Below, in pieces: positions 7,158 through 18,500 of a stretch of 64,000 nt of DNA. The notes under the pieces were generated by a model, which was not told the origin of the DNA, ran no database searches, and saw nothing but the letters and a program-made list of their open reading frames with translations. Origin of the DNA: Bacteroidota bacterium (lineage in GTDB: Bacteria > Bacteroidota > Bacteroidia > Flavobacteriales_D > Crocinitomicaceae); contig JASBTZ010000003.1 in the NCBI GenBank assembly GCA_030148165.1, positions 372,001-436,000 on the forward strand, written 5' to 3'. How positions within the stretch are numbered: position 1 is the first letter of the stretch; every line of letters begins with the position of its first letter. A program made the translations under genes and the position numbers.

Positions 7158-7682
7158 TTACTTCAACAATTTCGCGTCCACGAAGAAGTTTGAATACACG
7201 TCAACGGTTACGTCTTGCGGAATTGTTTCGTCCGTAACTGTTTTGACTCTTATTTTAAACGTATCGTCTTTGATAAACTCCTGGAGATCTATTTCTGACA
7301 AGTCGCACTTAATCACATTTCCCACATTGGCAGGAATCCCTAGTTTAAATGCCACTTTTTGCTCGGTCTGTTGAGGACTTGACACGAAAATTTCTACCGA
7401 ATTTAAAAAGCTAAAGGTCTCGTTGGATGGCGAAACAATTGTTAAGGTTAATTCTTGCAGGTAAATCGATTCGATCTTATCCTTGCGTGTATCATGAGAC
7501 TCAAATTCTGCTTCTGAGTTTGTTGTTATTTCAGGTGTCTGAAGACTCAAAGGCAATGAACTGGTTAATGTAGCCGGAATGATGACCTCTGAATGATAGT
7601 CCATAAAAAACTGCGTCAGTTTCTTTTTACATGACACCAGTGGTAAAAGCAAAACTAAAATGATAATAAGGTTCTTCATCAT
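7158..7682 (-). CDS. Hypothetical lipoprotein
   Basis: A 174-aa protein with a clear lipoprotein signal: two start methionines, a hydrophobic core, then LVSCKKK (Cys at residue 18). The mature domain is about 150 aa and beta-rich, with a pattern LTLTIVSPSNETFSF ... EIFVSSP resembling small all-beta surface folds. No catalytic motif is seen. It stands alone, upstream on the minus strand of the small ORF, with TCAACA repeats in its 3' flank. Family not recognised with confidence. Confidence 0.6.
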   Translation of the reverse strand: MMKNLIIILVLLLPLVSCKKKLTQFFMDYHSEVIIPATLTSSLPLSLQTPEITTNSEAEFESHDTRKDKIESIYLQELTLTIVSPSNETFSFLNSVEIFVSSPQQTEQKVAFKLGIPANVGNVIKCDLSEIDLQEFIKDDTFKIRVKTVTDETIPQDVTVDVYSNFFVDAKLLK

Positions 7683-7725
7683 CTATTGGACGTTATTAAA
7701 TGCCTTTTGGTTGACTCAAAAACAA

Positions 7726-7756
7726 TAAAAAAAACCCTGCCTTTTAGCAGGGTTCT
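7726..7756 (-). terminator. Rho-independent hairpin
   Basis: Stem aaccctgc/gcagggtt, loop cttttag-like, with an eight-base T-run on the minus strand. It lies after the stop of the 7774 gene and ends that transcript before the 7682 gene. Confidence 0.8.
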
Positions 7757-7773
7757 AAAATATTATAAAATAA

Positions 7774-9348
7774 TTATTGTTTGACTATTCGCTGATGGGC
7801 TGGTACACCATTGCGTATGATCGATAAGTGATACATACCTGGTGACACGTCTGCTCCCTCTTCATTTCTACCATCCCAGTGAAGCAATAGCTCATTGGAA
7901 GAAACGACCTCGGTATTGGCTAGCCTTTTTATCAGCTGACCCTGTTGATCATAAATATAGAGTGACACAACATCTCCCGGATTCATTCCATCGTTATAAA
8001 TACTAATGTTATCAGTAAATGGATTCGGGAAAATACTAAACGCTCCTTCTTCCAGGTTTTGCTCTACGATATCATTCATGCTCTGATTCAACAGGCTGTC
8101 CATATCGTAATTCTCGTCACCCGGTTGATACAACATGTAATGGAAATATACCAGACACATTTCATCTGTGGTATTCAATCCTGCAGTCACCGTAATTGGC
8201 GTTGGATTATTCGGATTATTCGGATTGCCGGTAGTGTTATCGTAAATAGCTTCCACTTTCAACGTTGTACCGAAGGTAGCCTTCTGCATGTTTTTAAAGA
8301 AGTAGAAATCCTGCCACTCAAAATCCCAATCCGGTATGTACGACAGTTTTAATGTGTCCAACGAAGGTTCAATTCCAAAGACGCGCATACTTTTTCCTAA
8401 AAGGTGCATGTGTGGGAATACACTCAGCAATGAAATGTTTGCTGGTAATCCGCCTGCGCCTGGATATTGAGCATTTACTTGGGTCACCTGATTAGGAGGC
8501 AAACTAAATGACCAGTTTTGAAGAACCGCCGCTGCCGTTACATCCCTTATGCCTGTTTCACCTGGTGGATAAAAATGGAAAATCACTTTGGTGGAATCAT
8601 ACATGCCATAGCTTCCTGCCGGATAATGCATGGCCAATAAGATCTGAGATCCAGCCGGCATCGGCATTCCAAGTTTCAAAGGTGGTACCGAAGGTAAAAC
8701 CATTGGAGAACTTCCAGGCGTATAACCCATCGCTAACGTAGCTGTGGATGAACTCGGTCCGGCACAATCTCCTCCGATTGTATCCGTAACATTATTAGCA
8801 TTCGGATCTACGTACACCAATGCGTGATGCACTATTTCAGTATTTCCAGGTAATATTTCGATTGCTTTAATTGTTCTCGTAGTTGCCAGATTAGAAGGTA
8901 TGGCAAAACATACATAATCATCTTCTGTCGTTGCCTTACTCATATAAGTAGGAATCTGGACCTCTAAATCGCCATTTCCTAATACCGCTCCGGGAGTATA
9001 TACCGGTGGCGGAGGCGTATTAGCGGGGTTCCCTTCCGGAGCTCCATTCAGGATCCAATCCAGAATTGTCACTTTCTCTGTCGGAGTAAGTGAACGATCG
9101 TGTACGTACTGCTGATAGTTGTTGTCCGGAGGCCATGGTGGCATCACATCACCACTAACTGCGGTTTCGATAGCAGATGCCATCGGACTCGCCTCTGCAA
9201 AAGTCATCAGTGGAAAAGGTCCGGCACCACCTGTATGGTGACACTTTGTACACTTGTTGTACATGATAGTTGCAACGTCATCCGCCCATGTCTGTGCATA
9301 ACCAGATAGCAGCAACAATGAGAATACAATTGTTATTAAATTTTTCAT
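7774..9348 (-). CDS. Secreted cytochrome c / copper monooxygenase-like protein with T9SS tail
   Basis: A 524-aa protein from the ATG at 9348. The longer ORF lacks a good signal peptide, whereas this start gives one ending GYAQ. A heme c site CTKCH is at residues 33-37. The following region resembles the copper type II ascorbate-dependent (PHM-like) monooxygenase fold, with EIVHHALVYVD (His174, His175) and FPHMHLLG (His313, His315), which look like copper ligands. The C-terminal 80 residues (FPNPFTDNISIYN ... GMYHLSI) are a T9SS type A sorting domain, so it should be exported and anchored at the cell surface. The fusion suggests that electrons reach the copper site through the heme. The substrate is unknown. 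Confidence 0.8.
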   Translation of the reverse strand: MKNLITIVFSLLLLSGYAQTWADDVATIMYNKCTKCHHTGGAGPFPLMTFAEASPMASAIETAVSGDVMPPWPPDNNYQQYVHDRSLTPTEKVTILDWILNGAPEGNPANTPPPPVYTPGAVLGNGDLEVQIPTYMSKATTEDDYVCFAIPSNLATTRTIKAIEILPGNTEIVHHALVYVDPNANNVTDTIGGDCAGPSSSTATLAMGYTPGSSPMVLPSVPPLKLGMPMPAGSQILLAMHYPAGSYGMYDSTKVIFHFYPPGETGIRDVTAAAVLQNWSFSLPPNQVTQVNAQYPGAGGLPANISLLSVFPHMHLLGKSMRVFGIEPSLDTLKLSYIPDWDFEWQDFYFFKNMQKATFGTTLKVEAIYDNTTGNPNNPNNPTPITVTAGLNTTDEMCLVYFHYMLYQPGDENYDMDSLLNQSMNDIVEQNLEEGAFSIFPNPFTDNISIYNDGMNPGDVVSLYIYDQQGQLIKRLANTEVVSSNELLLHWDGRNEEGADVSPGMYHLSIIRNGVPAHQRIVKQ

Positions 9349-9616
9349 ATAAGGTTCGATTTCATCGCAATATATGAAAAATGTTTCTTCTATGCACGTT
9401 AATAATATCTTGTATCGGGAACCAATTAATACAAACAGTACTTTTATCAAAATGCCTGTAGGACAGCTATTTAATCCTCGTGTTTATTAGCTTAATTGGA
9501 AGTATTCCTTTTTTTAGCCTGTGCTTTCCCACAATGCCGCGCGTACGAATTTAAATTATATTTCCTTTTGGATAAAAACAGTTATCATTTGACTGGATTA
9601 TTAAGTGTTTAACGGT

Positions 9617-9624
9617 TATTTTTG
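9617..9624 (+). promoter_or_regulatory. -7 promoter element for the TPR-caspase gene
   Basis: TATTTTTG matches TAnnTTTG exactly and lies 19 bases before the chosen ATG at 9644. The nearest TTG upstream (9589) is 25 bases away, a little long, so the -33 box is uncertain. The rest of the 295-base gap 9349-9643 shows no other clear feature. Confidence 0.45.
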
Positions 9625-9643
9625 AGGAATCTATTTTTTGAGT

Positions 9644-12600
9644 ATGAAGTTAATCTTCTTTCTTATACTTTCTTTTCTGTGCTTCTATCATGCACATAGT
9701 CAAGGCGATGATATATTCTCTGAGCTTAATAAAAAGGAATACAAGAATGTTTATGCGCTAATAGTCGGTGTGTCTGAGTACTCAGAAAGTGACTTACAAT
9801 TGAAGTACGCTGATCATGATGCCGATGTTATGTATGCTGTGCTGGTGGAAACATTTCCCGGTAATCGCAACAATATCAAAACACTTAAAAACAGTGAGGC
9901 TACAGAGTTCGCAATTAAATCCGGACTGCGTGATTTAGTATCAAAATCGAAAGAAGGAGATTTGGTCATTTTTTATTTCTCCGGCCATGGTGACGCGCAT
10001 GATCAGCTCGTGGAAGGGAAAAAAGGATATTTTCTCTCTTATGATGCCAGTGGTGACAGAGTTTATGAGCTGGGCGGAGCCGTACCATTCGATTTTGTTA
10101 ATAACGCACTAAAAAGGATTACAAGCACTAATAAAGCGGATGCCTGGATAATGACAGATGCCTGTCATTCAGGAAATGTCATTGATTCAGTTGGATCTAT
10201 CCACACGATGGCAAGCTTAAATCAATTATTTCTCAATACAACCAAATTTATTAGCTGTGCTGCAAAGGAAAAGTCATTTGAAAACGATTCCATTGAACAA
10301 GGGGTATTCACCTATTTTCTGGTAAAAGCGCTTGCCGGTGAAGCAGATACCGATGAAAGAACAGGTGTTCTTACTGCAGATGAAATCAATAGCTACATGC
10401 GAAAACATGTTCGTCTTTTCACGGAAGGGAAACAGACACCTACCATTAAAAACAGTGATGACTTTACGGACATTCTTACTGTTAACGGTGATTTAAAGGG
10501 ATTCATTAAAGACCTCGATGAAGAAGATTTTCATACGCTATTGGCAAGCAGAGGTGTTGACGGAAATGAAACTGACACAACTTTTGTAAAATCTCCCGAA
10601 TACTCGGTAGATGATTACAGCCCACAAGTCAAGTTGTTCATGGATAAACTATATGAGGGTAAGCTTCATAGCTCTAACGAATCCGCATATGAACTTTACA
10701 AAGAAGCAATTCATGATCCTGGCTACAAAGATTTCGAGCTTAAGGAAATGAAAAAACGTTTGTTAGAAGAACTTATACAAAGAGGTCAGCATAATACGAA
10801 ACGTTTTCTTGCAGGAAAGCCAATGATCGGAGATAATGAACAATTCAGAACGACGTACAAAGATTTTAAAATTGCAGCAGAATTAGTAGATCATAATGAC
10901 CCAATTCGTGAAGAGTATGAAAATCGTGCTGAATTCTACGCAGCTATGTATCGTATCGAAGAAGATACTGAGCTCGAAAAAGCGGAATCCATACTAATGG
11001 CATTAACCGAATCAAAACCAGATGCCGCTTATGTAAACCAGGCACTCGCATTGTTATACATCAAATTAGCAGATAAATCAAAAGCAGAAAAACAACTTAG
11101 TGAAGCGAAAAGCAAATTAAATAGCTGGTCTAAACCAGTCAACAGCGAGGCGTATTTGAACATTCTGGCAGGTCAATTGGATGAGGCTGAAAAAAATATC
11201 GAGTCATCCGTTAAGCTAAATAACGATTCGGACAACACTTTTATTCTTCGGGCGTATTTACACGCCGCAAATTTCGAGTTGCAGCACGCGTCGAAAGCTT
11301 TGGATGAGGTAAATGCACTGAATTCTAGCTATAGCCAGGGAGAGCTGACAGAGCTAGAAGGTCGCATTAATGAATTAAGGGGGCGTATCCATGTAGCAGA
11401 GCAGCAATATCGCGAGGCACTTAATGAGAATGGATCAAATGTGGATCTTTTAATAAGACTGGCTCAGCTCTATAAGGATAAAGGAGATACTGCTCAGGCT
11501 ATTAATTACTACAAGAAGGTTCAAAGAATCAATAAAGACAATCAAACGGCAGAATTGAATATTGCAATGCTGCGTGGTAATCCGCTGACATTCGATCCAA
11601 ACAAAGTAGGTAAGAAACTGGAAGAAATCATAGCAGTTGTGGAAGCATTAGATGCTGCCAAAAAATATCAGGATGCAATCGATATTCTTGAGAATGCGAA
11701 AGGTTTAAATGGGTGGAACCCAGATTTGTACTACCAGCTAGGTAAGCTGTACTATAGCGTTAATAATGTTGAAGCTTCAATTTCAACGTTAAAAAAAGCC
11801 ATTGAACTAAGCCCCTATCATTATAGAAGCTTACGTGCTCTAACGCTAATTTATCTGCATCAAAAGAAATTCAGCCAGGCAGAAGCACTAATAATGGAGC
11901 ACGACAAGTACTTCATGGAATCATCTAAGTGGCTTACGTTGAAATATCAGGTGTACCGGCAAATGGGTTCTAAGAGAGATTTATATGTTGTTCTGGAGAA
12001 GGCGCTCGAATTGGACAGCTTAGACACCGACGCATACAAGGCTCTTTATACATTGAATATCGAAAATGGAATGTTCAAAGAAGCAAAAATGGAATTTGAC
12101 AACCTGACGAACCTGGGTGGCACCACTTACAAAGACATTAATGATTTCTACGGCAAAGTTGAAACGCAAGTTAAATTGCAAATAGACAGGTTTGCCTATG
12201 ATGGATTAAAAGAAGGTATTCAGATCCTACTTGACAAAGATCCTTACAATCTGGAATTCGTTTACTTTATGGCCCTCATGCACTACATGGAAATGAACTA
12301 TGACGGCGCAAACGAAGAGCTCCACAAATTCAGCAAGTTTATTAAGGAGCTAAGTCCTGCTACACAGATAGAATACTATCGACTTCGTGGAAAAGTACAC
12401 CTCGAAACGGGTAATGCAGATCTTGCATTAAGAGCCTTTCAACTGGTTGGTGGTAGCTCAATGGAACCAATGTACATGGAAATGGCGATGGCAAAATATG
12501 AACTGAATAACCCCGGTTGGACAGATGATTTCTTCAGAGCAGGCAGGAATTTGACTGATCTGAATGAAGATGCTTTAAAGCGATATGAGAAAATGAAGAA

Positions 12601-12649
12601 AAAAGCTTCTAAATCTCAAAGTGGTGGGTTTGAGAAGACAAGAAGGTAG
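9644..12649 (+). CDS. Exported caspase-like (C14) protein with TPR array
   Basis: A 1001-aa protein. ATG 9644 is chosen over an upstream TTG because it gives a clean signal peptide ending AHSQ at residue 20. Residues about 35-280 form a caspase/metacaspase p20 fold: strand VYALIVGV, then SGHGD with catalytic His115, then TDACHSG with Cys174. From about residue 330 to the end there are many helical TPR-like repeats (for example LYYQLGKLYYSVNNVEASI), a protein-interaction scaffold. Family members cleave after basic or acidic residues or act as activated effectors. Here the signal peptide places it in the periplasm or outside. Convergent, 3 nt from the next caspase gene. Confidence 0.85.
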   Translation: MKLIFFLILSFLCFYHAHSQGDDIFSELNKKEYKNVYALIVGVSEYSESDLQLKYADHDADVMYAVLVETFPGNRNNIKTLKNSEATEFAIKSGLRDLVSKSKEGDLVIFYFSGHGDAHDQLVEGKKGYFLSYDASGDRVYELGGAVPFDFVNNALKRITSTNKADAWIMTDACHSGNVIDSVGSIHTMASLNQLFLNTTKFISCAAKEKSFENDSIEQGVFTYFLVKALAGEADTDERTGVLTADEINSYMRKHVRLFTEGKQTPTIKNSDDFTDILTVNGDLKGFIKDLDEEDFHTLLASRGVDGNETDTTFVKSPEYSVDDYSPQVKLFMDKLYEGKLHSSNESAYELYKEAIHDPGYKDFELKEMKKRLLEELIQRGQHNTKRFLAGKPMIGDNEQFRTTYKDFKIAAELVDHNDPIREEYENRAEFYAAMYRIEEDTELEKAESILMALTESKPDAAYVNQALALLYIKLADKSKAEKQLSEAKSKLNSWSKPVNSEAYLNILAGQLDEAEKNIESSVKLNNDSDNTFILRAYLHAANFELQHASKALDEVNALNSSYSQGELTELEGRINELRGRIHVAEQQYREALNENGSNVDLLIRLAQLYKDKGDTAQAINYYKKVQRINKDNQTAELNIAMLRGNPLTFDPNKVGKKLEEIIAVVEALDAAKKYQDAIDILENAKGLNGWNPDLYYQLGKLYYSVNNVEASISTLKKAIELSPYHYRSLRALTLIYLHQKKFSQAEALIMEHDKYFMESSKWLTLKYQVYRQMGSKRDLYVVLEKALELDSLDTDAYKALYTLNIENGMFKEAKMEFDNLTNLGGTTYKDINDFYGKVETQVKLQIDRFAYDGLKEGIQILLDKDPYNLEFVYFMALMHYMEMNYDGANEELHKFSKFIKELSPATQIEYYRLRGKVHLETGNADLALRAFQLVGGSSMEPMYMEMAMAKYELNNPGWTDDFFRAGRNLTDLNEDALKRYEKMKKKASKSQSGGFEKTRR

Positions 12650-12652
12650 TCT

Positions 12653-15478
12653 TTAGTTTGAAAAATAATCCATAAGCTTTTTTACTTCTTCGTAATGTCG
12701 CTTATCCTCATATGAATCTATTTCGCTTACCATTTTCTCAAATACCTCATTAATCGGTTCGTTACCATTTAAAAGTGAAATAATCTCATTCATTAAATAA
12801 CTGTCTTCGAAATAGTCATTGTATAGTTCATCGTTCACACCATTATCAACAAAGAGGTAATAATAAGCTTCATCTTCCTCAAGCTCGTAGTCAAATATAT
12901 ACTCCCTCCACTTGGTTCTGATGTCAAATACTTCATCAAACATTTTAAAAGTCTCCAGCCACGTATGATAATGCTCCATGTCTTTATAGCGTAATCTGGC
13001 TTCAAGGAAAAAATAAAAACACCAGTCACCATAGGTGAATCCCTTGTTTGATACGATAGCGGAATAAATCCGTGACAATTCATAATCAAATTCATAGCCA
13101 TACCACCAGCCATTTGATTCAGATTTATCTAATGAGAATTCAATCCGATTATTCGTCGGGAACAACTTTTGAGACAAGTCAGAATCGAGGTAAACCGAAC
13201 GGTCAGAATTCTCCTCAAAAAATTCTTCGAGCCCCCCATCAGTTCTTAATTCAAGTAATTTCTCAGCAATCTCACGCGCATCTTTAACCATGGATTTATT
13301 TCCATTTACAAATAGCTCAGATGTAAGCAACTCCATTTGATCCTCAAATGAATAAGAGCTGGCAGACCACAATTCTTCCAACCAGTACTTCTGCGCATTT
13401 TTGTTCTCATCCTGATAAGAATAGTATAGCAGCTTGTCGTAAAGCATAAAGTGATTCGTTTCTCCGGAGTGAATCGCCCATTCGTTAAATACGCGATCTA
13501 ACTTCTCAGTTCTTTTAAGTTTGAGACAAAGGTTGGCAAGTCCCATAAAGAAACAATCTATGCATTCGAAATCCTGATAAATGGAATCCAGGTCAAGCAC
13601 CTTCTCAAAGTATTCAAGGCTTTTCTCAAACTGACCCTGATCTTCGTATAGGTTAGCAAGAAAATAATAGGTGTTTAACCATTTGGGGCTCTGTTCAACT
13701 GCCTGTAATAGTAGCTTTTCTGCTTTTTCCTTATCGCCCAATGTGTTTGAAAAATAAGCTGCAGGATATTTTAAATAAGCTGCATTGGGTTCCTTCAATA
13801 TTGCTGACTCCAACTGATTCAGCAGCAATTGCTCATAATACCCTTTCTGCTCTCTTCGGGTTAGTGCTCCTTCAAAATTTAAATTGTCTTGATCTTTATT
13901 GGCCCAAACCATTGTATCATCGTATATCACAAGTTTGATAATCGCATCTCCAATTACATACTCCTCAAGATCAACCAGAAAATATTTCAGATCCATTACG
14001 GATCCTCTCCATTTAAGCACGCTTTTGTTCTCAATCTTTTCAAGTCGAATATTCGTCGGTCGATTTACAACAAATTGGATTAGTCCTTCTCGATCTCCAA
14101 CCGCCGAGGCTATTGATTTTATCTCCTCTAATGAAGCATTAATTGAGTCCGCCACCAGATAAAATTCATGCTCCGTCCATAATGTTTCGTCACTACTCGC
14201 ATAGCTGAGACCTTTCAGGAATACCCGCAAATTTTCGAAATGTAACCGGCCGAGCAATTTTTTGCCCTTGTTGATCTCAAAAAGCTCTTCGATTAGTTCA
14301 AGCGCATAATCAAAATCCACCTTCGTTACAAGCTTTTCTCCAGACATCGTCATCTGAACAACTTCGTTGATCTCATTGATCAAACTTCTCATATAATCAT
14401 ATCTCAATTTTGCAAATCCCGGGTCACAACTGATTACCTCTTTAAACTGATTGGAGACATTTTCGAAATTGTCTCTATTAAGTGTAGCTATCTGTTTACG
14501 GGCATCTTCATATTCCTCAAGGCATAGCTCTGCGATCTCATCGTCTACTGATTTTGTCGACGCAACGATATTCGTCAGTTCCGATTCGATTACATCATCT
14601 TTCATCGAAGCCATGAGATCAGCATCCTGAATGGAGACATTGTGGGTCCATTTATTTGGTCCCTCTATAATTGGTTGTTGTGCGCCCAGTGTCTGCTCAC
14701 TTAAATTTTCCCCTAAATAATTCTCAAGCTCACTCAATCGAATGAGCTCATTTTGATCGGAATTTGCATATCCAACCATACCTCTAATCAGAAAATACGA
14801 AAATACTCCCCTACCATTACCCCACTTAACATCTTCCATAGACAACTGATCCGGCTGAGATGACAAAATTCGAACCTGGTTTTCCCATTTGGACAATAGG
14901 ACTTCATTCGTTTGAGAGATCCCGGTCATTCCTCCTGCAAGCTGTCCTGATTTACATGCATCAATAATAATAGTCAGCTTTGAGCCATTCGCGATTAACT
15001 CTGTAAATGCAGAGTCAAGCATTGATACTGGGATCGTTCCTCCCAACGGGTAATTATGTTTTGGGGCGTCGTGAGCCAATAAGAACCCTTGTTTTTTATC
15101 TCCAACTGCTTCCACATCACCGTGACCGGAAAAATAGAAGACAACTTCCTGACCTTCGGTAGCGGTTTCAAATAACCACTGTAAGCCCATCATGAGATCT
15201 CCTTGTTTGGCAGATTCATTTGTAAAAAGTTGTATATCATTTGAATCAACGTTCCAAAATGGATTGTTAATCAAAAAAGAGGCGAATTCCTCAGCATCGC
15301 GATGCGCATAATTGAGTGAACGAATGTTCTGATAATCGGAAACTCCAATTACGAGGGCCTTAATTTCCTTTTTATAACCATTTCCTTCGTTTAAGAAATC
15401 ATCTATTCCCTCTTGCGATATGACATTCAATGCATTGAGAAAAACGAAAGGAAGTAATATTTTGAATGTTTTTATCAA
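12653..15478 (-). CDS. Exported caspase-like (C14) protein with TPR region
   Basis: A 941-aa protein whose start is TTG at 15478 (no in-frame ATG nearby). It gives a signal peptide ending NVISQ at about residue 22. The caspase fold covers about residues 38-285: KALVIGVSDY, FYFSGHGD with His119, and IIDACKSG with Cys175, so the dyad is intact. A helical region with TPR-like units follows (about 560-720, such as TYYFLANLYEDQGQFEKS). The C-terminal 250 residues are very acidic with many Asp, Glu and Tyr. It differs from the 9644 protein throughout but shares its architecture. It ends 3 nt from that gene on the opposite strand and is divergent from the WD40 pair. Confidence 0.83.
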   Translation of the reverse strand: MIKTFKILLPFVFLNALNVISQEGIDDFLNEGNGYKKEIKALVIGVSDYQNIRSLNYAHRDAEEFASFLINNPFWNVDSNDIQLFTNESAKQGDLMMGLQWLFETATEGQEVVFYFSGHGDVEAVGDKKQGFLLAHDAPKHNYPLGGTIPVSMLDSAFTELIANGSKLTIIIDACKSGQLAGGMTGISQTNEVLLSKWENQVRILSSQPDQLSMEDVKWGNGRGVFSYFLIRGMVGYANSDQNELIRLSELENYLGENLSEQTLGAQQPIIEGPNKWTHNVSIQDADLMASMKDDVIESELTNIVASTKSVDDEIAELCLEEYEDARKQIATLNRDNFENVSNQFKEVISCDPGFAKLRYDYMRSLINEINEVVQMTMSGEKLVTKVDFDYALELIEELFEINKGKKLLGRLHFENLRVFLKGLSYASSDETLWTEHEFYLVADSINASLEEIKSIASAVGDREGLIQFVVNRPTNIRLEKIENKSVLKWRGSVMDLKYFLVDLEEYVIGDAIIKLVIYDDTMVWANKDQDNLNFEGALTRREQKGYYEQLLLNQLESAILKEPNAAYLKYPAAYFSNTLGDKEKAEKLLLQAVEQSPKWLNTYYFLANLYEDQGQFEKSLEYFEKVLDLDSIYQDFECIDCFFMGLANLCLKLKRTEKLDRVFNEWAIHSGETNHFMLYDKLLYYSYQDENKNAQKYWLEELWSASSYSFEDQMELLTSELFVNGNKSMVKDAREIAEKLLELRTDGGLEEFFEENSDRSVYLDSDLSQKLFPTNNRIEFSLDKSESNGWWYGYEFDYELSRIYSAIVSNKGFTYGDWCFYFFLEARLRYKDMEHYHTWLETFKMFDEVFDIRTKWREYIFDYELEEDEAYYYLFVDNGVNDELYNDYFEDSYLMNEIISLLNGNEPINEVFEKMVSEIDSYEDKRHYEEVKKLMDYFSN

Positions 15479-15553
15479 AATTATTTTTCAAGTTCCCGTC
15501 AGTAGGAAGCAATTCATTAAATTTAAACATAATAAAAAGCTTACGAACTCAAA

Positions 15554-18500
15554 ATGATGCGCTACTCAATTTCTAGTAGTATTCGGTTATATGTTGTTTT
15601 ACTTGTGTTTATTATCCATCGGCCTAGTTGGACTCAAGATGTAAAAATTGGCCTACCCATAGGTCATTCCTACACTGTTACGGATGCGAAGTTTGATTCA
15701 AGTGGGAAATTTCTTCTTACATCATCTCTTGATAAAAAGGCCATTTTGTGGGATCTGAACACCCTAAAGCCATTGAAGGTATTTGTCGTTAATGAGATGA
15801 TCGAAAGTGCGTTTTTCTGTTATGACGATACTAAGATCATTCTCAATTGCATGGGCTCAAGAGCTTACCTTATAAACCTGGAAACAGGAAAAAAAACCCC
15901 TTTTGAGGGTCGGCTTATGCCTGAAAAAAGTGGTAAAGAGCTGTTCCATTTCGATAAAAAAAAAATAAGCAAATGGAACATTAACGAAGAGAGGAACATG
16001 GGTAAGATCTGTGAGCACAATGGATTTGTACAGATACATTACTTAAAAGAAAGAGATCAACTGCTCTTTAACACAACAAGCCAAAAATATCTGATAGATA
16101 TCAAAACCGGTGAAGAGATACAGTTGCCGGAAAGCACTAACAGTTATGCCCATATGTTCGTTGATCCGAATTCAAAATGGGCGGCCTTCGAATACAATAA
16201 TGGCAAGGTTCAGGTTTACGACTTAAACTCCTTCGAGTTGCGCTGTCAGCTAGATACTAAGCATTATGCCCCACTGATCTCATTTTACAAGGATGACAAA
16301 ATGTTGATCTGTAAAAGAACAGGTGAATTGATCGTTCACGATCTACAAAACGATCAGACAATTATGACTCGGAGTTATCCGATCGATTCAGTTGGCTGGA
16401 CAACTGATGCTCGTATGGTAGGAGACGAAATACTCCTCGTCACACCTGGTTATTATACTTTATTAGACCTGGAGACTGCTAAGACTGGTGTATGGCATAA
16501 AATTCCAAATGGTGGAAAAATAACCGGCTCCAAGCATATTGCCATTCATCCCGACAGTACGGAGATACTTATCTTTGGACAGGATTTTAACGATCTATTA
16601 CTTTACAACGTCCAGACCAATGCGCCAAAACTCATTGTTAATCATACCAGTCCAACACTTTCGGCTCACAAACTGGATAATGGGGAAAAATTGCTCGTCT
16701 CATCAATAGGAAATTCGGTTGTCATTGATAAAGAAAGTGGTAAAACGCTTTTATTCGAATTACCTCCGAAGGGTCGGACAAGCGTTTACGATTTATCAGT
16801 CAAGCACGATGTTTTTATAGATATTCCTGAAGATCAGATGTGCGCCTATTCCACGAGCAATGTCAACGGCGATAAATTCGTTCTGATTGAGCAGAGCGGC
16901 AAAGTTCAATTAAGGAACTCGGAAACTCTCGAAGTTATAAAGACTTTTGGCTATCATGTTGACTCCACACGAGAACTCATTTTTAGTGAAACTGGAAATC
17001 TCCTTTATACCTATTGTTCCGACAATTCGGTGCGCATATGGGACGTCGAGACCGGGGGGCTGGTAAGTGAATTAAATCATCCTGAAGAAGTAGAGAAAAT
17101 TTATCCCGGGTCTGATGATGATTATGTTCTGACAATATCGGGTACACTAGGTTCAACGATTCTTTTATGGAATTCAAGGAATGGTGAATTGACCACAGAT
17201 TTTACTGAACCTGGCAACTTCGGTCAGGCAACCCTTTATCAGAATAAATATGTGATTACTACTAATGAATATAGCGAGCTAAACGTGTATGACCTTCACG
17301 GTGAAGTACTGAATACGATAAGATTTAACAGCATTTCTAAACCGCCCTTCGAGGATAAGCTCACACACAACTTATTCGTCCTTGTAGAAACCGAATTATT
17401 TAACCGATATGAGCTCTTCCTGATTGATCCTTTAAAAGGTTCGAAGAAAAAAGTCTTGTCATTAAACGGTTGGGTTGAAAATATTCACCAAAGCGCTGAT
17501 GGAAAATTTCTGTTCGTGCAGTACTACAACAATTCGTTCGAGATATATCACGTTGATACGTACAATTTTCTTTATAGACGAAATGACCATACAGATAATA
17601 TTTATTCTGTCGAATTTGGACCTGATTCAGATTATATGGTGACAACTTCGTATGATGGTTCTATTATTCTTTGGTCAGTAGAGGACGGTGAAAAACTGAT
17701 TCAACGCTTTCAATTCGATAATGATCCCAATAAATGGGTGCATATCCATCCATCAGGTCTCTTCGACGCTTCACCTGAAGCGATGGAGCTTATGTACTGG
17801 ACAAAGGGTCTTGAGATTATCGAGTTTGCACAGTTAAAAGATCGCTACTGGGTTCCGGGATTGTGGGAAAAGGTCATGAAAGGAGAAGTGCTGCCCGATG
17901 TGCGAAGTATGCAGGAATTGAAACTACAGCCTGAAGTCATGCTCGGTGAAGTGCTTGATGGTAAATTACCGGTTACTTTGGTTAAGCGCGATGGCGGATA
18001 CGGTAAGGTCTCCGTATTTATCAATGGTAAAGAGATCATCAGTGATGCCCGAGGCGATCAGCTGGACCCCGAGAAGGACAAGCAGACCATCTATATTGAC
18101 ATCAAGGACCACCCCTACCTAATGAACGGAAAGAACAAGATCACCGTTCAGGCATCTTCTGAAGATGGATTCGTGCAGGGACGAGGTGAAGAGATCGATG
18201 CCTTCTTTGAAGAAGCAGAAGTAAATGATCCGCAGTTCTTTGCTGTTGTCGTAGGAATTGGGGATTATGTCAACGATGCCATCAATCTGAACTATTCTGT
18301 TCCGGATGCCAGGGCTATCGCGACATCTGTCGAGCTGGGAGCCAGAAATCTCTTTGGTGAAGAGAGAACCTTTGTCTATACCATCACATCGGACAGTGAA
18401 ACCAGACCGACCAAGAGCAACATTAAACGAACTTTCGATGAGATTAGCAATAAAGCACAGGCAGAAGATGTCATTCTTGTCTACCTGAGTGGTCACGGAG

